Positions 54,104 to 61,217 of a DNA stretch of 64,000 nucleotides are shown here, piece by piece; positions within the stretch are counted from its first letter, which is position 1, and each line of letters starts with the position of its first letter. Origin of the DNA: CAZWCX01 sp964632945 (GTDB lineage: Bacteria > Planctomycetota > MHYJ01 > WSZJ01 > CAZWCX01). The translations under genes were made by a program, and so were the position numbers. Location of the stretch: contig CAZWCX010000002.1 in assembly GCA_964632945.1 (NCBI GenBank), positions 62,001 to 126,000 of the forward strand. Direction: 5' to 3'. The notes under the pieces were generated by a model. That model had not been told where the DNA came from. It made no database searches and was given only the letters and a program-made list of their open reading frames with translations.

Positions 54104-55903
54104 TCAACGGGGCCGCACTCCTCCCGCGCCGAGGGGGCGGGGGGCGCCGGGCCCGACCGCGCCGCCGGCCTTGCCCGAGATCGGCGGATCCTCCGTCGGC
54201 GCGTCGGGCGGGACCTGCAGGTAGCCGAGCACGTCGGTCAGGATCGCGCCCGCCACCGGCGCCACCGCGGTGCCGGCAAAGGGCGCCCCGCGCGGCTCGT
54301 CCAACACCACCACCAGCGCCACCCGCGGATCGCTCAAAGGCGCCAGCGCGGCGAACAGCGTGGCCAGTTTGGTGCTCGAGAACCGTCCGTTGACCACCTT
54401 GCGCGCCGTGCCGGTCTTTCCGCCCACGCGGTACCCGACCACCCGCGCCTTCTTGCCGGTGCCCTCCTCGACGACGGCGCCGAGCATGTCCAGGGTGTCC
54501 CGCCAGGCGCTCTCGCCGAGCAGGGCGTCGCGGGGCTGCTCCGGACCGGAAACCGGACTCCGCTCGCCGGTTTGCGGATCCTCCACTTCGCGCACGAGGC
54601 GCGGACGGATCGCGAATCCCCGGTTTCCCAAGGCCGCATAGCCCGCGGCCAGCTGCAACGGCGTCACCATCACCTCGTATCCCATCGACACCGACTTCAC
54701 GGAGTCCCGGCCCCAGCGAGCGACCGGATACAGCACGCCGGCCGATTCGCCCGGAAGCCCGCACCCGGTCGACTTGCCGAAGCCGAGGGAACCCAGCCAT
54801 GCATGCAGCCGCTCCCGGCCGATCTCGAGGCCGACCTTGCCGATTCCGATGTTGCTCGACTTGGCGATGACGTCGCGCAGGGAGAGCATCCCATATCCAT
54901 GGTGGTCGCGAATCGTACGTCGTCCTTCCGTCCAGGCGCCGTTCTCGCAGTCGATGGGGTCGCTCGAGGAGTGAATGCCGAGCTGGAGCGCGGCGGCCGA
55001 AACGAAGATCTTGAACGTGCTGCCGGGCTCGAGCGGGTCGGTCAACGCGCGGTTCTTGCGGGCCCCCGCCGCCGCGCTCCCGTAGTCGTTCGGATCGAAC
55101 CCGGGACGACAGGCCAGGGCCAATACGTCCCCCGACTTCACGTCCATCAGCACCGCGCAGGCGTACTTGGGCGCCCAGTCCTTCATCGCCTGATCGAGCG
55201 CGCGCTCCACGTAGAACTGCACCGTCGAGTCGATGGTCAGGACGACATCGCGCCCCGGCGTCGGGGGGATCGTCACTTCCGGGCTGAGGTCGATGTAAGT
55301 CTGATGGGCGTCGCGGCTCACCACGTGGTGGCCCGGCTCTCCCCGCAGGTCCGGCTCGAATGCGGCCTCCAGACCTTCGCGCCCGATCCCATCCTGGTCC
55401 GCGAAGCCGAGGATGTGGCACGCGAGCGTGCCCTCGGGATAGGCGCGGCGATACTCCGGACGGAAGACGATGCCCGCCAGCTTCAGCTTGCGCACCGCCG
55501 CGGCCTCTTCGGGGGAGACCTTCCGACGGATCAGGACTTCATGACGGCCCGACTCCAGCCGTTGCAGAATCACCGCCTCGTCCTCGCCGACGATCTGGGA
55601 GAGTTTCCGCGCGGCTGCAGGCCGGTCCTTGATCGGGCGCGGATCGGCCCACACGCTCTCCACCGGGACGCTGATGGCCAGCGGCTTCCCGAGCGCGTCC
55701 CGCACCGTGCCCCGCTGAGGCTGAATCGCGACCTCGGTGAACGTCTGGCGTTGCTGGATCTTCACCATCTCGGTGTGCTGATGGTGCTGGAGATCGACCA
55801 GGCGCCAGACCAGGCCGCCCAGAAGCACGAGGAGGACGGCAACCAGGAAGTCGGCGCGAACCGGAAAGCCGCTCTCGGGATCGATCGGTTCTTCCGGGTT
55901 CAT
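54104..55903 (-). CDS. ftsI: Septal peptidoglycan transpeptidase FtsI (PBP3)
   Basis: Class B penicillin-binding protein of 599 aa. One N-terminal TM helix (about 17-38), then the dimerisation/pedestal domain (IQPQRGTVRDALGKPLAISV) and the transpeptidase domain with S295-T-F-K298 (LEPGSTFKIF), SSN (VIAKSSNIGIGKVG) and KTG (VGGKTGTARKV). The C-terminal ~45 residues are Gly/Pro-rich. No PASTA domain. Its ATG overlaps the ftsL stop (ATGA). Confidence 0.94.
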   Translation of the reverse strand: MNPEEPIDPESGFPVRADFLVAVLLVLLGGLVWRLVDLQHHQHTEMVKIQQRQTFTEVAIQPQRGTVRDALGKPLAISVPVESVWADPRPIKDRPAAARKLSQIVGEDEAVILQRLESGRHEVLIRRKVSPEEAAAVRKLKLAGIVFRPEYRRAYPEGTLACHILGFADQDGIGREGLEAAFEPDLRGEPGHHVVSRDAHQTYIDLSPEVTIPPTPGRDVVLTIDSTVQFYVERALDQAMKDWAPKYACAVLMDVKSGDVLALACRPGFDPNDYGSAAAGARKNRALTDPLEPGSTFKIFVSAAALQLGIHSSSDPIDCENGAWTEGRRTIRDHHGYGMLSLRDVIAKSSNIGIGKVGLEIGRERLHAWLGSLGFGKSTGCGLPGESAGVLYPVARWGRDSVKSVSMGYEVMVTPLQLAAGYAALGNRGFAIRPRLVREVEDPQTGERSPVSGPEQPRDALLGESAWRDTLDMLGAVVEEGTGKKARVVGYRVGGKTGTARKVVNGRFSSTKLATLFAALAPLSDPRVALVVVLDEPRGAPFAGTAVAPVAGAILTDVLGYLQVPPDAPTEDPPISGKAGGAVGPGAPRPLGAGGVRPR

Positions 55904-56226
55904 GGGTTCCGGATTTCCCCCTGCTGCGGATCGCGCGCGGCCGCCGGAGTCGGCCGGGAACGACCGTCGACACGGACCACGTTGTACGACTGCGGCGGCG
56001 TCACCGGCACGGCGAGCGCCTGCGCGCGCTCCACCAGGACAGGACCGCTGCGCGCGCGGGCCACGGCCAGCTCGAGGAGCCGTTGCTCCTCCTGAAGCTT
56101 GCGACGCTTCTCGCGCAGCTCGTTGATCCTGTACCCCTGGCGCCAGGTCTTCACCTGCTGGAAGACGGTGATGAAGCCGATCACCGTGAGCAGCAGGACG
56201 AGCAGGGCGAGTCGACGGATGTCCAT
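55900..56226 (-). CDS. ftsL: Cell division protein FtsL-like
   Basis: Small bitopic protein of 108 aa: a TM helix at about residues 5-24 (LALLVLLLTVIGFITVFQQV), then a coiled coil (INELREKRRKLQEEQRLLEL) and a short tail. Size, topology and location between rsmH and ftsI identify it as FtsL, which forms the divisome core with FtsB and the FtsW-FtsI pair; sequence alone would not. AAGGAGG precedes the ATG at 56226. Confidence 0.8.
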   Translation of the reverse strand: MDIRRLALLVLLLTVIGFITVFQQVKTWRQGYRINELREKRRKLQEEQRLLELAVARARSGPVLVERAQALAVPVTPPQSYNVVRVDGRSRPTPAAARDPQQGEIRNP

Positions 56227-56305
56227 GCACCCTCCTTGACGCTGCCGAGCATCCCCTCGCGGATTCCGGGCCACCGGCGGGGTCGGGCCGGTCAACCCTC
56301 GCGGT

Positions 56306-57229
56306 TCATCGTTCCGGTCCCCCGGTCCCTCCCGGCCCAAGGGTCGCGCCCGCGCGTTCCGCGGCGCGCAGCTTCGCACTCCGCGCGCGGGGATTGGCGC
56401 GTTCCTCGGCCTCCCCCGGCACGACCGGTTTGCGCGTCAGCACGATCGCCCGGCCGTTCCCGGCTTCCCGCCGGAAGGCGGTCTTGACCTGTCGGTCCTC
56501 GAGCGAGTGGAACGAAATCGCCACCACCCGTCCGCCGGGCCGAAGCGCGTCCCAGACGCCGCTCAAGAATCGCTCCAGGGCCTCCAGCTCGTCATTCACC
56601 GCGATCCGCAGGGCCTGAAAGGTCCTGGTGGCGGGGTCGATTCCCCCGGGACGCCCCCGCACCACCCGACGCACCAGATCGGCCAGTTGGGCGGTCGTCC
56701 GGATGGGGGAGTGCCTGCGCTCCTCCACGATCGCCCGCGCAATCGCGCGGGAACGGCGCTCCTCGCCGAATCTCCAGATCAAGTCGGCCAGATCACGCTC
56801 CCGGGTGCGATTCACCAGGTCCGCCGCGGTTTCCCCCGCGCTCCGGTCCATCCGCATGTCCAGCGGGGCGTCGAAACGGAACGAAAATCCCCGATCCGCC
56901 TCGTCCAGTTGCACCGAACTGATGCCGAGATCGACGAGAATGCCGGCTACGCCCTCCGGCGCCAGTTCCGCGACGACCTCGCCGATCCGTGCAAAACTCT
57001 CGTGCCGCGCCACCACCCGCGGGCCCAGGTTCCGCACGCGCGCCTCGGCGCGCGCCAGCGTCTCCGCGTCCCGGTCCAGCAGCACCAACAACCCTCGAGG
57101 CCCGAGTCGCTCCGCAATCCGCGCGGCATGCCCCCCGAGACCGGCCGTGCCGTCCACCACGCTCCCCCCCTCGGGAGGCGCGAGCCAGGCCAGCGTCTCC
57201 TCCACAAGGACCGGGAGATGGCCGTTCAA
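56306..57229 (-). CDS. rsmH: 16S rRNA (cytosine-1402-N4)-methyltransferase RsmH (MraW)
   Basis: SAM-dependent methyltransferase of 307 aa acting on the ribosomal decoding centre. N-terminal HLPVLVEETLAWL, SAM site VVDGTAGLGGHAARIAERLG, family signature VDLGISSVQLDEADRGFSFR and C-terminal VAISFHSLEDRQVKTAFR are all present. The start is TTG at 57229, overlapping the stop of the 108-aa gene (TTGA), so translation is likely coupled. Confidence 0.96.
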   Translation of the reverse strand: MNGHLPVLVEETLAWLAPPEGGSVVDGTAGLGGHAARIAERLGPRGLLVLLDRDAETLARAEARVRNLGPRVVARHESFARIGEVVAELAPEGVAGILVDLGISSVQLDEADRGFSFRFDAPLDMRMDRSAGETAADLVNRTRERDLADLIWRFGEERRSRAIARAIVEERRHSPIRTTAQLADLVRRVVRGRPGGIDPATRTFQALRIAVNDELEALERFLSGVWDALRPGGRVVAISFHSLEDRQVKTAFRREAGNGRAIVLTRKPVVPGEAEERANPRARSAKLRAAERAGATLGPGGTGGPER

Positions 57230-57552
57230 AACAGCGCCGCCTTGCCCAACAGCCCACGGCCCGGCTTGAGCAGGCGCACGAGCAACTTCAGGTCGTCGCT
57301 CAGCTCGAGATCCGGGCGTCCCGGAAAGAGCTTCTGCACGCGCTCCAGCCGCGAAACCAGCGTTCGAACCTCGTCCTTGATCGCCTGGACTTCCCGGACG
57401 TTCCGCCGCCCGGCGTGCACGTCTTCCAGAAAGCGCTTCACCACGTCGAATGCATCGGCCTTCGGCGTTCCCTGGTTCGGCGCCGAAACACTCCCTCCCG
57501 TCCTCACGCTTGTCCCCCCGAACTGCAACCAGCCCTTCCCCGGACGAGCCAT
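57226..57552 (-). CDS. Unknown 108-aa protein between mraZ and rsmH
   Basis: Small protein with a disordered Gly/Ser-rich N-terminus and a charged helical middle (DAFDVVKRFLEDVHAGRRNV, REVQAIKDEVRTLVSRLERV), likely a coiled coil, ending GRGLLGKAALF. No TM segment. Not a gene normally found here; no family recognised. Coupling to rsmH through TTGA and the absence of a separate promoter indicate co-expression with division genes. Confidence 0.7.
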   Translation of the reverse strand: MARPGKGWLQFGGTSVRTGGSVSAPNQGTPKADAFDVVKRFLEDVHAGRRNVREVQAIKDEVRTLVSRLERVQKLFPGRPDLELSDDLKLLVRLLKPGRGLLGKAALF

Positions 57553-57628
57553 GGTTTCCCTCCCCTGGCTAAACCCCGCGGTTCCCCCCGTGCCGGACGC
57601 GGACGCGATCCCCGCGCTCCGACACCCC

Positions 57629-58105
57629 TTACCCGCGCGACCCCTCAGGCGAGCCCCCCAGCCGGTAAATCGACTTTTGCAGCTGCGGGGCCTGCTGGGA
57701 CAGATTCTTGTCTACGCTCTTCCAGACTTCCACGTCCCACACCTCGATCGCCCGGAACACCCCTACGACCATCACGTCCCGCTTCAGCTGGGCCGTTTCC
57801 GTCAGGCGCGGCGGAACCATGATCCGCCACTGGGGGTCCATCCGACAATACTCCGCTGTCCAACAGGACTTCCGAAGGAACCACTCGGCTTGCTCGTCCT
57901 GCTGCGCGGCTCGTTCCCAACGTTCCACCTCCCGTTTCCACGCATCGGCGGGGTGGATCGTGAGGAAGGAGCCGATGTCCTTCGTGGCCAGGGTGATGTA
58001 AACCCCTTTGTCCGTTTCTGTTGCGCTGAAGGAATCGCGGAACTTGGAGGGCAGCACGAGCCGGTTCTTGTCGTCCAGAGTGTGTAGGTACTGGCCGACG
58101 AACAT
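57629..58105 (-). CDS. mraZ: Transcriptional regulator MraZ
   Basis: Protein of 158 aa with two SpoVT/AbrB-like MraZ repeats: FVGQYLHTLDDKNRLVLPSK at the start and AEYCRMDPQWRIMVPPRLTE in the middle. MraZ forms a ring and binds repeated TGGG boxes in the promoter of its own cluster. The ATG at 58105 is chosen because the conserved first repeat begins there; a start 16 codons upstream would lie over the TGGG box region. First gene of the division/cell-wall cluster. Confidence 0.93.
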   Translation of the reverse strand: MFVGQYLHTLDDKNRLVLPSKFRDSFSATETDKGVYITLATKDIGSFLTIHPADAWKREVERWERAAQQDEQAEWFLRKSCWTAEYCRMDPQWRIMVPPRLTETAQLKRDVMVVGVFRAIEVWDVEVWKSVDKNLSQQAPQLQKSIYRLGGSPEGSRG

Positions 58106-58147
58106 GTTGCGCTGCTTTCCCGCTCCGTGGTCGTGTGTACCCTTTCC

Positions 58148-58183
58148 TCCCATTTCATGGGAAAGTGACCCACATCATACCCA
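58148..58183 (-). promoter_or_regulatory. Candidate MraZ-binding boxes
   Basis: On the minus strand TGGGT occurs at 58183-58179 and 58172-58168, and TGGGA at 58152-58148, i.e. 11 and 20 bp apart (about one and two helical turns). MraZ boxes in other bacteria are TGGG repeats at about 10-bp intervals. The first two flank the -10 box. Confidence 0.6.
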
Positions 58184-58201
58184 AATGGATCGGCAAGTCA
58201 A
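58174..58201 (-). promoter_or_regulatory. Main promoter of the division/cell-wall cluster
   Basis: Minus strand: TTGACT (58201-58196, 5/6), 16-bp spacer, TATGAT (58179-58174, 5/6), about 70 bp before the mraZ ATG. Overlapped by the TGGG boxes, consistent with autoregulation by MraZ. Confidence 0.75.
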
Positions 58202-58606
58202 GGGCGGTTCCGCAGGGGGAACCCAGCCGATTGCGGGAAATCAACTTCGCGAGATGAAAACGAGCTATATGTAGTGGGTGTTGAGGTTGGGTTCGACGAG
58301 GCGTGTGGGTGGGGTGGGGAAGGAATATTTGTTATGGAATTGCGGATTTTGCGCAGCGGACCTCTGAGGCGGCCGAGGAGGCGGTGGGGCGTACGCCCAT
58401 GGTCCCGAGAGGGAATTGGCGCAGGGGAGAAGGCACGGCGAAGGGGCCCCCGGTGGGGCTTCCTGTACGGCCGGTGCAGTCATGAGGCCCCCGCTGGGGA
58501 GAGAAGAGGCGCGGAGGGGCAGCAGGGCAGGCGCAAGGGCCGGCGATTCTCCCCGACGGGAACTCCGAGAGCGCCAACCGGGGGTGGGCGGCCCGAAAAC
58601 GACGGC
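58202..58606. other. Non-coding stretch upstream of the mraZ promoter
   Basis: No supportable gene. 58250-58360 is locally less GC-rich. 58276-58319 carries several G runs on the + strand (GGGTGGGGTGGGG core) that could form a quadruplex. No RNA gene recognised. Confidence 0.4.
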
Positions 58607-58638
58607 GGGGACCGGCGGATGGGTTTCCGCCGGTCCCC
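58607..58638 (-). terminator. Terminator of the HU/receiver/ATPase gene
   Basis: Perfect 12-bp stem GGGGACCGGCGG/CCGCCGGTCCCC with an 8-nt loop, 24 bp after the stop codon. On the minus strand it is followed by CGTCGTTTTC, a short T run. Confidence 0.65.
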
Positions 58639-58662
58639 GCTGGGAGAATTCCGTGGGTCGGC

Positions 58663-59997
58663 CTACGCCTCGTCCGCCGGCTTCGACTGCGGATCCAGAT
58701 ACTTGGTCAGGGTGAGCGAGTTGCCCTTGTCGTTGTACTCGAGGCGGTCGACGCACTTGAGCATGAGCATGATTCCGAGGCCGCCGAGTTTGCCTTCCTT
58801 GTGGCGCTCGCGCGCCGCGGTCAGCGCATCACCGGCCTTGCCCTTCTTGACGTAGCGCTGGTGATCGAACCCGTTGCCGGTGTCCTTCACCATCGCGGTG
58901 ATCTTCTCGCGGTCGAGCAGATAGAGGATCTCGATTTTCTTGTCGCGCCGATACTTGTTCCCGTGCTGGGCGGCGTTGCCGATGCCTTCGCGGAACGCGG
59001 CGGAGAGGGCCACCTGGTCCTCCTCGCGGAGCCCGCTCGCCTCGAACAGATTGTGTCCGAGCTCATTGGCGGCTTCGATCCAGACGTCTTCGGTCGGGAA
59101 CTGGAAGAGGACCTGCTGTTCGAAGATCGCTTCCTCTTCCGCGGAGCGGACCAGTTCCGAGTCGGCGATGTTGAGGAGCTTGCGGATTTCGAACGGCTGG
59201 ACGATGTGTTCGTCGCCGCAGACCATCAATTCGGTGGGCTTGTCGAGATTGGTGCCCTTGGGGAAGATGATGATCAGCGGGATATGGCTGGTTTCGCGCG
59301 AACACTTCAGTTCGCGGCAGAGGGTCTGGTACTTGTTGACGGTCGAGTCGAGGATGACGAGGAAGGTGCCCTCCGAGTCCATCTTCTGCCGCGCTTCATC
59401 GACGCTGACGGCGGACATGACTTCCCAACCCGCGCGCTTGAAGTAGTACTCCAGAGTGGAGGTGAAGAAGTCGCGCTCGGGGACGACCAGGAGGATGGTC
59501 GAGGCCCGCGCGGTTTCGATCTGGTTGCGGAGGTCATCGCTGACCTGGAAACTCGCGCTGCCGACCGCAGGGTCGGCGGCGTAGCGGAATGCCTTTTTCG
59601 GCGCGGAGATGAGCTTGTGGCCCCGCTTCGGATCTTTGACGATCTTGGCCTTTTCCTTGTCGACGGCGAAGGTTCCCAACCCGTCGATCTTGACCTCGCG
59701 GCAGCGCAGGAGGTGGCCCTTGAGCGTACTGAGCAGGCCCGACAGTTGGTTGCGGGCATCGTCTTCCGACACGCCCGCGTCCCCTGCGACGGCCCCGGCG
59801 AGGGAATCCAAGGCCACGCTGCCGCCCTGTCCGGACTGGAGGGAACCCAGATCCGCGAACTGGACTGCATTGCCTGCGGCGAGAGCGTCCTGAACGGCCT
59901 TGATCGCGGCGGCCAGGAACTTTCCGGCCTGATCCTCTTCCGTCCTCGCCGATTCCGCGAGGGCCCGCACGAGGTCGGCCTGCGTAAGCGATCTCAT
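58663..59997 (-). CDS. HU-like, receiver and GHKL-ATPase fusion protein
   Basis: Protein of 444 aa with three parts. Residues ~1-145 resemble HU/IHF DNA-binding proteins: SLTQADLVRALAESARTEED, then CREVKIDGLGTFAVDKEKAK and KRGHKLISAPKKAFRYAAD, the HU beta-arm pattern. Residues ~165-285 are a receiver-like domain (ILLVVPERDFFTSTLEYYFK; Asp in LVILDSTVNK), with Gln in place of the conserved Lys (EHIVQPFE). Residues ~315-435 are an RsbW-like GHKL ATPase with N-box FREGIGNAAQHGN, G1 KDTGNGFDH and GLGIMLMLK. No His-phosphotransfer region. It looks like a DNA-associated switch, perhaps an anti-sigma or kinase type. RBS AAGGGG precedes the ATG at 59997. Confidence 0.75.
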   Translation of the reverse strand: MRSLTQADLVRALAESARTEEDQAGKFLAAAIKAVQDALAAGNAVQFADLGSLQSGQGGSVALDSLAGAVAGDAGVSEDDARNQLSGLLSTLKGHLLRCREVKIDGLGTFAVDKEKAKIVKDPKRGHKLISAPKKAFRYAADPAVGSASFQVSDDLRNQIETARASTILLVVPERDFFTSTLEYYFKRAGWEVMSAVSVDEARQKMDSEGTFLVILDSTVNKYQTLCRELKCSRETSHIPLIIIFPKGTNLDKPTELMVCGDEHIVQPFEIRKLLNIADSELVRSAEEEAIFEQQVLFQFPTEDVWIEAANELGHNLFEASGLREEDQVALSAAFREGIGNAAQHGNKYRRDKKIEILYLLDREKITAMVKDTGNGFDHQRYVKKGKAGDALTAARERHKEGKLGGLGIMLMLKCVDRLEYNDKGNSLTLTKYLDPQSKPADEA

Positions 59998-60357
59998 TAC
60001 CGCCCCTTTCTTCTGACTTTGACGGATCCCGGATTCCGTTGGGGACGCACGGACAAAGTTCGCCCGATCGCTCGGACTGCCCACGGGGGGGATCGACTCC
60101 CCGCGGGGGAGACCTTCCGGCCCAGCGTCGGCAGAGACCTTGCCGATTCCCCAGGTCGGTCAAAAGATCACCACTCGGCCGAACCGCGTCGAAGCCCGCC
60201 CCGGGCCCCGGGTGAACCGTCTACCAGACCCACGACCGGCAGGCTGCGCCGGGGTTGAACGAACGTGGCGCAAACCGGTCGAAGACGGATCACCGATTCA
60301 GCATCGAATTCCCAGATTCGCCGCGCCATCCTCCCGGAGCGCAACCGCAGGCGGTCC
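59998..60357. other. 360-bp intergenic region
   Basis: Lies between the type II secretion N-domain gene and the HU/receiver/ATPase gene, both minus. It should contain the promoter of the latter, but no clear -35/-10 pair or terminator stands out and no gene is supportable. Confidence 0.4.
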
Positions 60358-61014
60358 CTACACGGTCACGCCACGACTCGCGAGCTCGCGGGCCTTCCGG
60401 CGCAGATCTTCCTCCGTGATGATCCCCTTCTCGATGAGCAGCGGAATCAGCGCACGGCTCAGGTCCGGTGACGACACTTCGTCCGCCGAAACCTTCGCCG
60501 GCTTGGACACGGAGAAACTCTGGGTCAAATCCTTCAGCAATTCTTCCTTGGACTTCGCGCCGACGGGCTTCGGCTTGTCCTCCGCCTGGTAGAAGGCGCG
60601 GCTCAACGCGCGGGTGATCGCCGCGCGGGAGGCCAGCTGCATTTCCACCTTGAAGCCGGTGGCAAAGGCGATCTTCTCGATCGCTTCCAGGTCGGTCGGG
60701 TCGCTCGAGGCGATGGTCAGGACGCCATCCTTGAAGGCGATCGGCACCACCTGTTCTTCTTCCACGAGCTTGCGCGGAACCCGCTTGATCAGGTTCTCGG
60801 GGAGAAACATATTGTCGAGATCCGCGATGTGCAGGTTCTGCTTTTTCGCGATGAACTCGGTGAGTTTCTCGTCCGTGACGAACCCGAGCTTGACCAGAAT
60901 CTGGCTCAGCGTCCCGCCGACCGCTTTCTGGAACTCCTGCGCTTTGGCGAGCTGCGCGTCGGTGATGAGCTTGTCCTTGACGAGCATCTCACCGAGTCTG
61001 CTTTTCGTCGCCAT
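60358..61014 (-). CDS. Stand-alone GspE/PilB N-terminal-domain protein
   Basis: Protein of 218 aa. Residues ~1-150 match the N-terminal domain of type II secretion/type IV pilus ATPases (GspE, PilB, MshE): RLGEMLVKDKLITDAQLAKA, LVKLGFVTDEKLTEFIAKKQ, VVPIAFKDGVLTIASSDPTD. No ATPase domain follows; a Lys/Ser-rich linker leads to a short helical segment (LSRALIPLLIEKGIITEEDL) resembling the first motif again. In other proteins such domains bind cyclic-di-GMP or the pilus platform, so a regulatory role is plausible. Driven by a strong promoter. Confidence 0.75.
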   Translation of the reverse strand: MATKSRLGEMLVKDKLITDAQLAKAQEFQKAVGGTLSQILVKLGFVTDEKLTEFIAKKQNLHIADLDNMFLPENLIKRVPRKLVEEEQVVPIAFKDGVLTIASSDPTDLEAIEKIAFATGFKVEMQLASRAAITRALSRAFYQAEDKPKPVGAKSKEELLKDLTQSFSVSKPAKVSADEVSSPDLSRALIPLLIEKGIITEEDLRRKARELASRGVTV

Positions 61015-61158
61015 GATTCGCCACGCTCCCTTCCAAACACCCCGAGACGAGAAGATAGACCTTCGCTTCGTCCGCTCCGGCCTTCGGTCTGAAGTCCCCA
61101 GATTCAAGCCGGGCAACGAGTTAGGTCAATGTGTGTGGCTCTTCTCACAGATGGTCGC

Positions 61159-61187
61159 ATGTTACTTGCCCCCTCCGGGCATGTCAA
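61159..61187 (-). promoter_or_regulatory. Promoter of the GspE/PilB N-domain gene
   Basis: Minus strand: TTGACA (61187-61182, perfect), 17-bp spacer, TAACAT (61164-61159), with an A/T-rich patch upstream of the -35. The leader to the ATG is ~140 nt. The cleanest sigma-70-type promoter in the window. Confidence 0.78.
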
Positions 61188-61217
61188 GAATTTTCCACCA
61201 CCAAATTCCGTAACTCT

